Assembly: GCA_003523185.1 (NCBI GenBank) | Contig: DPGN01000037.1 | Location: 1 to 53,567 of the forward strand | Direction of reading: 5' to 3' | DNA from: Halieaceae bacterium | GTDB lineage: Bacteria; Pseudomonadota; Gammaproteobacteria; Pseudomonadales; Halieaceae | DNA length: 53,567 nt | In this document: piece after piece, positions 8,081 to 17,205 of the stretch | Layout: each line of letters opens with the position of its first letter | How positions within the stretch are numbered: the first letter of the stretch is position 1 | Notes under the pieces: generated by a model | What the model was told of the DNA's origin: nothing | The model's database searches: none | The model's input: only the letters and a program-made list of their open reading frames with translations | Translations under genes and position numbers: made by a program

Positions 8081-9127
8081 TCAAACATTCATCATGATCT
8101 TGACGACGTTGTCCTCACGCGCATCGAAGAGTCGGTAGGCCTCGGCGCCTTCCGACAAATCCATGGTGTGAGAGAACAGACCTTCGGCTTTGAGCCTGCC
8201 GTGTTGAAGTAGAGGAATGAGATGGGGCCACTGGTCAATCACCGATGCCACTCCCGCGCGAATCGTGATGTCCTTAAACAACACCTTGAGCATAGGCAAT
8301 TGCACATCGGGCTGAGGCAGACCGATAAATGACGCCGTGCTCCCACGCCCCGCAATTTTGATGGCCAATTCGACGGCTGCTTTGGCACCTGATGCCTCGA
8401 ACACCCTGGGCACGCCGGCACCTTTTGTCTTGTCCATAATCATTGGCAGTGCCTGAGCAGGGTCCAGCGCAGTTGCGCCCAGCCCCGCCGCGTGCGAACG
8501 GCGATTGGCCACGGGATCGATGGCAAAGACCTCAGAAGCGCCCAGTATGAAAGCCAGCTCAACACCAATTAGACCAATGGGTCCTAGTCCCACAACGGCA
8601 ACCGACTCCCCTGGCAGCAAACCTGTTCGGGTCAAACCGAAATACGCGGTGCACATCGCATCCGTCAATAAGATGCTTTGCTCGGCGCTAATACCCTCGG
8701 GAATGGGCTGCAATGTCAGATCGGCCATGGGGACATTGACGTATTCCGCCTGGCCACCGTTCAAACCAGTGCTCAACCCAAACGCCGTCCACCCAATGCA
8801 TAACTGTGCATGACCTGACAGACAGTACGAGCACTCGCCACAGGGAGCGCCCCCAGAGGCAAGTACTTTGTCACCCACCTTGAACCGGTGAACGTGCTTG
8901 CCCACCTCAACAATTTCACCCGTAAACTCGTGCCCTACGCAAAACGGCTTAACACCAGCGCTGTAACTCGCCGTGCCTAGGTTATCGCCGTGATACATAT
9001 GCAGATCAGAGCCGCAGATACTGCAGCGCTCGACGTTCAAAATGACGCTATTTTCGGTTTTCAGAGATGGGTCCGGATACGTCTCAAACCGAATATCGCG
9101 TGGACCGTTAAATACGAGAGCTTTCAT
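8081..9127 (-). CDS. Zinc-dependent alcohol dehydrogenase (MDR family)
   Basis: 348 residues of the medium-chain dehydrogenase family. The probable catalytic-zinc ligands are Cys38 (CSICGSDLH) and His66-Glu67 (GHEFTGE). The structural-zinc lobe has Cys96, Cys99, Cys102 and Cys110. A Rossmann loop VVGLGPIGLIG follows near residue 180. The frame is open 50 codons further upstream, but MKALVFNGPRDIRFE is the usual MDR N-terminus, so the start is placed there. Enzymes of this type oxidise polyols, threonine-like or secondary alcohols with NAD(P); substrate not assignable. It is divergent from the first TonB receptor and convergent with the SDR at 7116. Confidence 0.9.
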   Translation of the reverse strand: MKALVFNGPRDIRFETYPDPSLKTENSVILNVERCSICGSDLHMYHGDNLGTASYSAGVKPFCVGHEFTGEIVEVGKHVHRFKVGDKVLASGGAPCGECSYCLSGHAQLCIGWTAFGLSTGLNGGQAEYVNVPMADLTLQPIPEGISAEQSILLTDAMCTAYFGLTRTGLLPGESVAVVGLGPIGLIGVELAFILGASEVFAIDPVANRRSHAAGLGATALDPAQALPMIMDKTKGAGVPRVFEASGAKAAVELAIKIAGRGSTASFIGLPQPDVQLPMLKVLFKDITIRAGVASVIDQWPHLIPLLQHGRLKAEGLFSHTMDLSEGAEAYRLFDAREDNVVKIMMNV

Positions 9128-9487
9128 CTTTTTATTCTCACGCTGTCTACCCTTCCCACACACTCTATTCGGGTTTTCTGGTGATGTCGCGCAAATACCG
9201 CAGGAAGCGACTGTCAAGGCCTTGCTAGCTGGCCGAAATGCGCCAAATTCAGGGTAGTCCGTTTGTTCTAAACGCAAACTGAAACAGGCATTCCCTCCAT
9301 GCCGCCTGTGAGAGACACTATCGCGACAGAATGCCGACAGACTCAGTGCTGGCGGCTCTGCTTTGCGGTGCTAGTCATAGTCGACGAGAGACTACTTTTT
9401 ACAGTTGACTCGCGGAGGCTGTCTGGCAAGGTAAGTGGAGACGGAAATAGTCTGTCCGCCAATAACTCTAAAAACGAGGTTAAAACT
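9128..9487. other. Divergent intergenic region upstream of the alcohol dehydrogenase and TonB receptor
   Basis: No credible gene. An open frame on the plus strand enters the receptor but has no coding character before its signal peptide, so this is probably a long 5' leader plus promoters for both flanking genes. I see an imperfect inverted repeat GTTTG...CAAAC around 9260-9278, which could be an operator. I do not see a convincing pair of -35/-10 boxes. Confidence 0.5.
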
Positions 9488-12289
9488 ATGAAGCCATCAA
9501 GCCCTAAAACGGTATTAGCGACAGCCGTAATGGCTGTAATGACTGCCGAAGCTGCATTTGCGCAGCTCGAGGAAGTCGTTGTTACAGCTGAACGTCGTGA
9601 GGCCAGTGTTCAAGATACACCTATCTCAATCGAAGCCATTTCCGAAAAATCGATAAGAGAGCGTGGCATCCAGAGCAATCTGGACCTCATCAATGAGGTA
9701 GCAGGTGTGCAAGGCTATGGATCACCCCAAGGCGGCTCAAGTACCGCGTTCGCTATTCGCGGTATTGGTGATGGCGCGCCTCAGATCTCCGTTGATCCAG
9801 CAGCAGCTCGCTATATCGATGGGGTTTACATTGGCAAGAACCAAGGTGGCTCAGTCGATGTCACTGATCTGGCTCGAATCGAGGTTTTGAGAGGTCCACA
9901 GGGCACCCTGTCCGGCCGAAACTCAATCTCTGGTGCGATCAACTACATCTCAAAGGCGCCAGCCGATGAGTTAGGCTTGGAAATTCGTGCTACGGCGGGC
10001 AACTACGAGCAAAACAACATTTCTGTGCGAGCGGATGTCCCAGTCAACGATACATTGCGCACCTCAATGTCGTACTTCTCGCGTGAGCGCGACGCATTTT
10101 GGGACAATACCAACCCCAACGAAGACGGCTTCAACAGTGTTGATCGCGAAGGTGGACGTTTCGCTTTCCAATGGGACGCAAGCGACAAGCTCACGATTGA
10201 CGCTGCTTACAGTAGGAGCGAGGTCAACGACGAGTTTGATAACCACGCCGTGGTCACGGGTTTTAACCCGACGGCGGCAGCTATCGGTGGATACTTCGCA
10301 GCCGGTGGTGATCTTCTCAATGTACCTATTAACTCTACCAGCCAAGCGGCTACCGTTGCGGGTATCGCTCAGGGCATTCAGGCGATGATCACGCCAATGG
10401 AGCTAGCACCAGGTTTTGTTGCTCCTCTCTATGTCGCGTTGGGCTTCAACAATTATCCGGTTGAAACGGCACAGACTGTTCTGAATTGGGCGAGCGACTT
10501 CGCGGCTTGGTCTGCTGATCGACAAGCTAACTTTGATAATAATCCTGGTACGGGATCATCTGATGGCGGTGGTTTTGCGTCAGTAGACAACGAGCTGATT
10601 ACTTTCAAAGCGACCTACGACATCAATGATGATGTTCAAATCCGCTATATCTACGGAAAACGCGAATTCAACGACTACACGGTCAGTGACCTGGATGGTA
10701 TGGATAACTCCGTAGCCAGTGGTATTCAGAGCTTCCTCACCATTGCAACTGCCGGGGGCGCGTTGTTGGCTGGTCTCCCAGACGGTCAGGGGGGTGTTAC
10801 TGACGGAATCATTCCAGGCATGGACACAGCAGATCACCAAATGGCCACTGACTTTGTCGACGCAATCGTGGCTAATGGTGGTGGTGGAATCTTTAGCACC
10901 ATAGCGGCTAATGACTACACGCAGGAAAGCCATGAGGTTCAGGTAGTGGGAACAACAGGCGACTATGACTGGTCATTTGGGGCCTACAGCTGGGAGGACT
11001 ACGGAGAGTTTAGGAATATCCAAAATGCTACCTTCGGTCTCGCTGCATCGCAAAGCCGGGGCTTTGATGTGGGTGGTGACGCTTTTTCACTCTTCGCCGA
11101 ATCTACCTGGCACGCAACCCCTCAGTGGGACTTTACAGTTGGACTTCGATATACCGAAGAAGATAAGTACATGACCTACCGGTGGCGTGACTTCCCGAAA
11201 TACCCCTCGTTTGCCGGAGGCAGCTCAACTCAGGGTCTAGCCGGTTATATCAACACTTTGTTTGGCCTACAGCCCAGCTTTTTCCAGCTAAATGGACCAA
11301 GTTTCCTAGGCTTGGGCAATGGGTATATTAATGACCTTGATGACCTGGGAATAATCCCAGAGACAGGGGGGGTTTATGGCGACTACAACCGTCAGAGCTT
11401 TGATAACATTAGTGGTCGCCTTGTCGCCAAATACAACATTAGCGACAACATGAATGCTTATGTGAGCTACACCACGGGCTACCGCGCAGGTGGTTTCAAT
11501 GGTGGCGCCTTTGACGGTGGCGGTGACGCCTTTGATGAAGAAACGCTAGAGAGTTTCGAGGTGGGTCTTAAGTCGCAACTCATGGACGGAAAGCTTCGTC
11601 TGAACGCAGCTCTGTACAGCTACACGTACGATGACGTTCAGGTGAGCACAGTGAAGAGTAACGGTGGTGGCATCTCAACTGAGATAGACAACGCCGCGGA
11701 GCTCAGTAGTGAAGGTTTGGAGTTAGATTTCGCTTGGTTGCTGACTGATTCGATCACACTGACAGGTAACTACGCGTACATTGATCGCAGCTTCGACGTC
11801 TTCCCTGCTATACCCAACCAAAACCCAGCGATTCCGGATCAGCAGATTACACCCACAAACGGCATCACGCCTGAAAGTGCTGCTTATCTTGCTCTGAACT
11901 GGGCCATCATGGAAAGCGGCAACTCCTCGCTGGATTTCCAGATCTCAGGGAATTACCAAGACGAAACTATCAGTATTGGTTCCTCACCTAGTACGTACAC
12001 CATGGGCACAACGGCGCCAAGTCAGGCCTTGCCAAATCCACTCGTAGATGACATCCCCGTCAACTACCAGCAAGCACCCAACCAATCGCGCACAATCGTT
12101 AATGCGCGACTGACCTGGGGACAAGATCTTGGCGATGGCAGAAGCCTGTCTATCGCGGCTTGGGGTAGAAACATCACTGAAGAAGACTACAGAACCTTTG
12201 GTTACAACTTCGGTGCTGACCTTGGTATTGCAGTACACCAGTGGGGTGATCCTGCGACCTATGGCGTCGACATTGTGATGGATTTCTAA
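9488..12289 (+). CDS. TonB-dependent outer-membrane receptor
   Basis: 933 residues. Signal peptide (MKPSSPKTVLATAVMAVM...AFAQ, cleavage near residue 25), then a TonB-box-like LEEVVVTAERREASVQ, the plug domain (ISEKSIRERGI through IEVLRGPQGTLSGRNSISGAINYISK) and a beta-barrel. It ends in ...YGVDIVMDF with terminal Phe, the usual outer-membrane barrel signal. The start is set at the ATG with GAGG nine bases upstream; residues before it do not form part of a signal peptide. The VVTAERR-type box is common in sphingomonad and marine gammaproteobacterial receptors for lignin- or steroid-like substrates and carbohydrates, so the ligand remains open. An intrinsic terminator follows. Nearby Rieske, acyl-CoA ligase and acyl-CoA dehydrogenase genes suggest uptake of their substrate (inference). 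Confidence 0.95.
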   Translation: MKPSSPKTVLATAVMAVMTAEAAFAQLEEVVVTAERREASVQDTPISIEAISEKSIRERGIQSNLDLINEVAGVQGYGSPQGGSSTAFAIRGIGDGAPQISVDPAAARYIDGVYIGKNQGGSVDVTDLARIEVLRGPQGTLSGRNSISGAINYISKAPADELGLEIRATAGNYEQNNISVRADVPVNDTLRTSMSYFSRERDAFWDNTNPNEDGFNSVDREGGRFAFQWDASDKLTIDAAYSRSEVNDEFDNHAVVTGFNPTAAAIGGYFAAGGDLLNVPINSTSQAATVAGIAQGIQAMITPMELAPGFVAPLYVALGFNNYPVETAQTVLNWASDFAAWSADRQANFDNNPGTGSSDGGGFASVDNELITFKATYDINDDVQIRYIYGKREFNDYTVSDLDGMDNSVASGIQSFLTIATAGGALLAGLPDGQGGVTDGIIPGMDTADHQMATDFVDAIVANGGGGIFSTIAANDYTQESHEVQVVGTTGDYDWSFGAYSWEDYGEFRNIQNATFGLAASQSRGFDVGGDAFSLFAESTWHATPQWDFTVGLRYTEEDKYMTYRWRDFPKYPSFAGGSSTQGLAGYINTLFGLQPSFFQLNGPSFLGLGNGYINDLDDLGIIPETGGVYGDYNRQSFDNISGRLVAKYNISDNMNAYVSYTTGYRAGGFNGGAFDGGGDAFDEETLESFEVGLKSQLMDGKLRLNAALYSYTYDDVQVSTVKSNGGGISTEIDNAAELSSEGLELDFAWLLTDSITLTGNYAYIDRSFDVFPAIPNQNPAIPDQQITPTNGITPESAAYLALNWAIMESGNSSLDFQISGNYQDETISIGSSPSTYTMGTTAPSQALPNPLVDDIPVNYQQAPNQSRTIVNARLTWGQDLGDGRSLSIAAWGRNITEEDYRTFGYNFGADLGIAVHQWGDPATYGVDIVMDF

Positions 12290-12301
12290 AATACACCACT
12301 C

Positions 12302-12332
12302 AAAAAAACCCGCCGCATGGCGGGTTTTTTTT
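12302..12332 (+). terminator. Rho-independent terminator after the TonB receptor
   Basis: CCCGCC (12309-12314), loop GCAT, GGCGGG (12319-12324), with an A-run before and eight T after. The flanking A/T runs can extend the stem, and the structure could work in both directions. Confidence 0.92.
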
Positions 12333-12396
12333 GCCTATAAAACACGCATAAACTACTTATTCGATGCTGCAAAACCAGCGGTAAATAGAGGTCACT

Positions 12397-13176
12397 ATGA
12401 GTCACAATCCCAACGCGTACCCTGAGGGCTTTGCACTTGTCATTGGCGGCAGCGGTGGTGTCGGAACCGCCATCTGTAAAGAGCTCGTCGATTCTCAGGT
12501 TCCCCTGCTTCTTACCTACAACAGCAATCAGACACGAGCAGAGGCGCTGGTTTCTGAGCTTCATGCCGTGAGTGCTAACGTGGCTTGCTGTCAGGTGAGC
12601 CTTCAGGACCTTGCCTCTCTCGAGGCGGCACTAGATTTGGGTATAAAGGCCTATGGCCGCCTCCACTCCGTGTTCATTGCCACAGGGTACGACATCCCTC
12701 AATCACCCATATCTGAAGTAACACCTGAGCTTTGGCAGCGCGTCATGCGCTCCGATGCAGAAGGCGCCTTCAATGCGATTCACGCGACGCTTCCACACCT
12801 ACGAGCTGGTGGTGGTGGCAGCTATGTGCACATTAGTTCTGCGGGCCTATTGAAATACCCTCCTCTCGACATCCTCTCGGTAGCACCCAAGGCGGCCGTA
12901 GAAGAGCTGATCAAAGGCGTTGCCAAAGAGGAAGGCATCAACAACATCCGCGCCAACAGCATCGCCATTGGCGTCATTGAGACAGGCATTTTCCTGAGAC
13001 TGAAAGAACAAGGTGTCTTTGATGACGCCTGGATCGACGGTGTCAAAAGCGCTCTACCGCTCAACCGATTTGGTCAGCCTGAAGAAGTCGCAAAGATGGC
13101 GGTATTCCTCGCGTCGAACAACGCAGCCTACACCACCGGGCAGTTAATCCCGGTCGATGGTGGGTTCGGTGTTTAA
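12397..13176 (+). CDS. SDR-like protein with catalytic Tyr replaced by Ser
   Basis: 259 residues with an SDR fold: cofactor loop GGSGGVG (17-23), Ser147/Ser148 in HISSAG, Lys165, and the standard ending TTGQLIPVDGGFGV. The position four residues before Lys165, normally the catalytic Tyr, is Ser161 (SVAPK), exactly 13 residues after Ser148 as expected for the Tyr site. The NNAG motif is also missing (FIATGYD). The nucleotide codons (TCG GTA GCA CCC AAG) leave no ambiguity. It resembles FabG/enoyl-ACP reductase relatives overall. It may use another residue, have altered chemistry such as enoyl reduction, or serve as a non-catalytic partner. It lies between a terminator and the convergent acyl-CoA ligase. 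Confidence 0.88.
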   Translation: MSHNPNAYPEGFALVIGGSGGVGTAICKELVDSQVPLLLTYNSNQTRAEALVSELHAVSANVACCQVSLQDLASLEAALDLGIKAYGRLHSVFIATGYDIPQSPISEVTPELWQRVMRSDAEGAFNAIHATLPHLRAGGGGSYVHISSAGLLKYPPLDILSVAPKAAVEELIKGVAKEEGINNIRANSIAIGVIETGIFLRLKEQGVFDDAWIDGVKSALPLNRFGQPEEVAKMAVFLASNNAAYTTGQLIPVDGGFGV

Positions 13177-13188
13177 ACCACCCTGCTG

Positions 13189-14862
13189 TTAGTTCATACG
13201 CGCGACGAACGCCTGCTGAATCGACCGCTTATCAAACTTTTCAGTCGCTCCCCTCGGCAGTGGTGCCGTGGTTATCTCAATAAACTTTGGAATCTTGTAG
13301 GAAGCGATACGCACTTTGAGTGCCTCTCTAATCGTCTCTGGCGTCAGTGTTGCATCAGCAACTCGAACAATCATCGCCAGTTCTTCACCCATCGCATCGT
13401 CTGGGACACCAAAGACAACGCATTCCTTGATACCGGTGATTTGATAACAGGCCTGCTCCGTGTCGCCCGGGAAAATATTTTCCCCGCCGCGAATCACAAT
13501 ATCTTTGATACGACCGGTGATATGCAGGTATCCGTCATCATCCTCAAACCCGACATCACCCGTCTTCATCCAGCCGTCTGCAGTAAATATAGCCGCGTCT
13601 GCATCAGGTTTATTCCAGTAGCCCAGCGTGCAGGCTACGCCCTGCATTTCGATCTCTCCTGGCTCGCCCGGCGGCAAGACCGAGCCATCAGGAGACGTAC
13701 AACGAACCCGCATAATGGGTGACTGCACGCCTGCCGCAGCCGGTTTCGCATCAAAAACCGCCCCTGCGGCCTGACTGCCAACGGCGAGTGTTTCTGTCAA
13801 TCCATAGCCGCCCGACGCATAGGCCTTGTCAATTCGCGCTTCAATGATGCCGGGTAAATCGGACGGCATCGCCGCGCCGCCTGAGGAGACTCTATGCAAA
13901 GATGAAATATCAAAGTCACCGATATTGGGCTGGGTCAAAAGGTCCTTTACCAGCGACGGCACACTACTAAACAGCGTGACACGCTCTGCTTCTATCAATC
14001 GCAGAGCCTCCTGCGCATCCCATTTGGAAATCATGACAATCCCCTGGGCGGTAACGAGCGGCAAAACAAACGAACCGAGCAGTCCTGTCGCGTGGAACAG
14101 CGGTACATTGAGCAGGGCTTTCTCCTGAGTCGCACCACCACGGAGTTCACGCAACCCACCCTCTACGGTCATGGTCAGCATGCCCGTAAACATCATGTTG
14201 AATACCGCTTGTGACAGCGCCTGCTGGCAGTGGACCACTCCCTTGGGCGTCCCCGTGCTGCCTGAGGTGTAGAGAATGAGACACACCTGATCGGGTGGAG
14301 GAATTTCAACATCTGTGGGTGTCGCACTACTTAGCGCATCCGAGAAATCGACACCGCGTTCCGTGCCCGGCTCGGCGCGATCGTAGACTACGAGTCGACG
14401 GTCCGTTGGCAATGACTCCTGTAGCATCCCCGCTCGCTGATCGTCACACAAAAGCCAAGAAGCACCACAGTCCTCTACCGCAAAGATGAGCTCTGCGGCT
14501 TGCCCCCAGCTGTTAATCGGCACCACCGTCGCGCCTGCTAGGAACGCGGCGGTGAACCCAATCAACCACTCGGCGTTATTGCGCATGGCGATGGCAAAGC
14601 GATCGCCAGCGGTGAGCCCCTCGCCTTCAAGATAGGCACGCAGCGAATCTGCGCGAGCAAAAAACTCAGCAAAGGTCAGTCGCGTATCGCCCGAGACAAT
14701 AAACCCGAGATCTCCGTGCCCACGAGCATTTTGAATAATTTCGGTCAGCGTTTGCGGCGCATGCGCATAACCCGGTAGATCACCACGGGCTGTAGGCATA
14801 TCGCGCACTTCAAAAAAAGCGCCTTCAGCTGTCAGCTCTTGAATCGTCGTTTTTATCGACAC
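13189..14862 (-). CDS. Class I adenylate-forming acyl-CoA ligase (FadD-like)
   Basis: 557 residues. It carries the ATP-binding loop ILYTSGSTGTPKGVVH (about 196-211), the GGYGLTET motif, the hinge region around DGYLHITGRIKDIVIRGGENIFP and a C-terminal lysine in EKFDKRS, so all landmark motifs are intact. It activates a carboxylic acid as acyl-AMP and then as the CoA thioester. The GTG start is chosen because AGGAG lies 7 bases upstream; the longer open frame to 14991 has no ribosome site and no family match. It is divergent from the first Rieske oxygenase. With the nearby dehydrogenase pair it would supply the first step of side-chain beta-oxidation. Chain length or steroid specificity cannot be read. 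Confidence 0.92.
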   Translation of the reverse strand: MSIKTTIQELTAEGAFFEVRDMPTARGDLPGYAHAPQTLTEIIQNARGHGDLGFIVSGDTRLTFAEFFARADSLRAYLEGEGLTAGDRFAIAMRNNAEWLIGFTAAFLAGATVVPINSWGQAAELIFAVEDCGASWLLCDDQRAGMLQESLPTDRRLVVYDRAEPGTERGVDFSDALSSATPTDVEIPPPDQVCLILYTSGSTGTPKGVVHCQQALSQAVFNMMFTGMLTMTVEGGLRELRGGATQEKALLNVPLFHATGLLGSFVLPLVTAQGIVMISKWDAQEALRLIEAERVTLFSSVPSLVKDLLTQPNIGDFDISSLHRVSSGGAAMPSDLPGIIEARIDKAYASGGYGLTETLAVGSQAAGAVFDAKPAAAGVQSPIMRVRCTSPDGSVLPPGEPGEIEMQGVACTLGYWNKPDADAAIFTADGWMKTGDVGFEDDDGYLHITGRIKDIVIRGGENIFPGDTEQACYQITGIKECVVFGVPDDAMGEELAMIVRVADATLTPETIREALKVRIASYKIPKFIEITTAPLPRGATEKFDKRSIQQAFVARMN

Positions 14863-14952
14863 CGCGCTGCTCCTTTTATTATCAACAGCAGTATTCGTTA
14901 GCGCAGTGTATCGAGTCATCACAGAAACGCGATGACTTGCGCTAATTGCCCC

Positions 14953-14983
14953 TAATCCATTTGAGGGAGCCATAATCCATTTG
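14953..14983. promoter_or_regulatory. 11-bp direct repeat 20 bp apart in a divergent promoter region
   Basis: TAATCCATTTG at 14953-14963 and again at 14973-14983. The centre-to-centre distance of 20 bp is two helical turns, so both copies face the same side of DNA, as expected for a regulator binding cooperatively. It lies between the acyl-CoA ligase (minus) and the Rieske oxygenase (plus), where it could control both. No regulator gene lies nearby. Confidence 0.45.
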
Positions 14984-15031
14984 CACGGCACAGCTATCTA
15001 GGCAGTGGGTAAGCAACCGTTATACTGCTAA

Positions 15032-16069
15032 ATGATGAAACACAGCGCGGATGCTCGGACCATGATGATCGCTACTGACTCAACTCGATGCCCACTGCCA
15101 ATGCCTATGGGCTGGTTCCAGGTCCTGTACTCGCATGAGATCGAGGTTGGCGACGCCATCCCTGTTGAATACTTCGGACAGGAGCTGGTGATCTTCCGAA
15201 CAGAGAGTGGTGAAGCGAAGGTAGTAGATGCCTTCTGCCCGCACATGGGCGCACACCTTGGCTACGGCATCCGCGAGCAGACCGGTAAAGGCCCGCGCAT
15301 TGTGGGCGATAGTATTGAGTGCCCCTTCCACGGCTGGCGCTGGAATGGCGAAGGCCAATGTACGCATATTCCCTATGCCAACAACCTGCCTCCGCGGGTT
15401 GCTAAAGGCGAGTCAATTCTGGGAGCGTGGCAAGTACGCGAGGTTAATCAACAGATTTTGGTTTGGTATCACCCGAACAAAGAGGCGCCCACCTGGGAGC
15501 CAGAGGTCATTCCAGAGGCGGCAGCGAACCACCCGGACTGGGGCGATATGATCATCCACACCTGGGAAGTCAACACGCACATGCAAGAGATGGGCGAGAA
15601 CGCTGTTGACGCTGCGCACTTCCACTACGTGCATGGAACCGACGAGGTGCCTGAAGCGGCCTTCCAGATTTTTGATGGGCACATCAGGGAAGGCAAATTC
15701 ATCACCCGACAGCCGACACCGCGGGGGGTGGTCGACGGTGCCATTGAGACGCGCAGCCAAGGCGCAGGCCTTTCAGTGGTCCGCTTCACCGGCATCTATG
15801 ACACGCTATTACTGGCCAATGTCACCCCAGTGGGACCAGAAAAAACTTACGCCACGTACGCTTTCATTCAGCCGCGGGCGACCCAAGACACTCTTGGAAA
15901 AACGGTCGGCCAGGCAATTATTGGTAACATTTGCCAGCAGATGGCCGAAGATCAAATCATTTGGGATCGAAAACAGTATTTTGAGCGGCCGTTACTCTGT
16001 GACGGTGACGGTCCGTTTGCCAAGTTCCGACGTTGGTTTAGCCAATTCCTCGTCGAGCCAGCGGCGTAA
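15032..16069 (+). CDS. Rieske non-heme iron oxygenase (KshA-like)
   Basis: 345 residues. The Rieske 2Fe-2S centre is Cys69-x-His71 and Cys97-x2-His100 (CPHMGAHL, CPFHGW). The mononuclear iron site is Asp193-x2-His196-x4-His201 within ENAVDAAHFHYVH. The layout matches the monooxygenase group containing 3-ketosteroid 9-alpha-hydroxylase (KshA) and sterol 7-desaturases more than ring-hydroxylating dioxygenases, which favours hydroxylation of a steroid or terpenoid. Such enzymes need a separate reductase, and none is in the window. There is a choice of start: ATGATG at 15032 lacks a clear ribosome site, and a second ATGATG occurs 11 codons later. An intrinsic terminator follows the stop. Confidence 0.9.
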   Translation: MMKHSADARTMMIATDSTRCPLPMPMGWFQVLYSHEIEVGDAIPVEYFGQELVIFRTESGEAKVVDAFCPHMGAHLGYGIREQTGKGPRIVGDSIECPFHGWRWNGEGQCTHIPYANNLPPRVAKGESILGAWQVREVNQQILVWYHPNKEAPTWEPEVIPEAAANHPDWGDMIIHTWEVNTHMQEMGENAVDAAHFHYVHGTDEVPEAAFQIFDGHIREGKFITRQPTPRGVVDGAIETRSQGAGLSVVRFTGIYDTLLLANVTPVGPEKTYATYAFIQPRATQDTLGKTVGQAIIGNICQQMAEDQIIWDRKQYFERPLLCDGDGPFAKFRRWFSQFLVEPAA

Positions 16070-16098
16070 AAAAGGGGGCTAACTACCCCCTTTTTTTT
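16068..16098. terminator. Bidirectional intrinsic terminator between convergent genes
   Basis: AAAAAAGGGGG (16068-16078), loop CTAACTA, CCCCC plus eight T (16086-16098). Runs of A and T on both sides make it usable for the Rieske gene on the plus strand and the acyl-CoA dehydrogenase on the minus strand. Confidence 0.9.
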
Positions 16099-16101
16099 GG
16101 C

Positions 16102-17205
16102 TTAAAAACCGATGAGTCGCGCATAGCGGTCGCGGTGATAGCTCGACGAACCCAACAGCTGGTTACAAACCCTCGACCGTTTTAAGAAGAGCCCAATGTC
16201 CATCTCTTCCGTCACACCCATACCCCCATGAAGCTGCACCGCCTCGGAGCTGATCAGCGTAAAACAGTCATTCGCCAAGGCCTTGGCACTGCTGGCCAAC
16301 AGCCCGATATTGGGCGCAGCGTGATCCAAGGCCGTCAGTGCCGCGGAGACTGCGCTTTCTGCCAGCTCGAGCTCGCAGTACATGTGCGCACACCGATGCT
16401 GCAAGGCTTGGAACGTCCCTAACTTCACATCGAACTGTTCACGCTCGCCGAGGTAGGCTACGGTTCGCTCTAATACCTCTCTCGCACTCCCCATCATCTC
16501 TGCTGAAAGCGCGATGGTGGCTTGGTCAATGGTTTTCTGAATACCACTCGCAACGTCATAACCTGTCAACCAGACGATGTCCGCTGCAGGCACGCCGTCG
16601 AGTCGAATCGAAGCCGAGCTATGAAGATCCATTGTGCGTCGCGACTCGATCGACACACCCTCAGCGGATGACTCAACCAGGGCGACGCCGCGTTCTCCTG
16701 ACGCTTGCTCAGCAATGCAAAAGATGTAAGCGCTCTGACCTGCGTCTAACACCCGATCTTTTTGTCCGTTCAATGTGCCCGACGCATCTGACATCGCAAC
16801 GGCATCGGGGTTAAAAAATCGCCCCTCGTCTAGCGCCACAGTGGCGGTGGCCTCTCCCGACATAAGAGAAGGAAGGTAGGTCGTTATCTGCGCGTCTGAT
16901 CCACAGTTCAAGAGGAGGTTTTGCGACAGTACCACTGACGACAGCAAGGGACTCGCAACCAAACACCGCCCTGCCTCCTGCGCAATCGTACCCAAGCCCA
17001 TCCAACCAAACTCAAGTCCGTCATAAACCTCTGGCACCGTAATACCGGGAAAACCCAATTCCACCATCTCGGACCAAAGCTGAAGATCGTAACCCTGCTC
17101 GTCACTGGCTCCTGCTAGACTTCTCAGCTCACTGATCGGCGCCTTTTCGTTAAAAAATTGCGCGACTGTCTCGCGTAGCAAGGCTTGCTCTTCGTTGAGG
17201 ATCAT
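16102..17205 (-). CDS. Acyl-CoA dehydrogenase family protein (partner subunit 1)
   Basis: 367 residues with the acyl-CoA dehydrogenase fold. Arg255 lies in the motif REQFDVKLGTFQALQH, and QLHGGMGVTEEMDIGLFLKR (324-343) is the FAD-binding and active-site stretch. The second Glu of TEEMD occupies the position of the catalytic base in the FadE28/FadE29 group. It is shorter than average, and its start overlaps the stop of the longer dehydrogenase upstream by four bases (ATGA). Adjacent unequal dehydrogenases are typical of heterotetrameric enzymes that dehydrogenate steroid side-chain CoA esters, in which only one subunit supplies the base. That assignment is inference from size, order and coupling. 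Confidence 0.9.
   Translation of the reverse strand: MILNEEQALLRETVAQFFNEKAPISELRSLAGASDEQGYDLQLWSEMVELGFPGITVPEVYDGLEFGWMGLGTIAQEAGRCLVASPLLSSVVLSQNLLLNCGSDAQITTYLPSLMSGEATATVALDEGRFFNPDAVAMSDASGTLNGQKDRVLDAGQSAYIFCIAEQASGERGVALVESSAEGVSIESRRTMDLHSSASIRLDGVPAADIVWLTGYDVASGIQKTIDQATIALSAEMMGSAREVLERTVAYLGEREQFDVKLGTFQALQHRCAHMYCELELAESAVSAALTALDHAAPNIGLLASSAKALANDCFTLISSEAVQLHGGMGVTEEMDIGLFLKRSRVCNQLLGSSSYHRDRYARLIGF

Noticed and set aside
9299..9487. Extended N-terminus of the first TonB receptor
   Set aside because: The added residues are not coding-like and would bury the signal peptide that begins at 9488.
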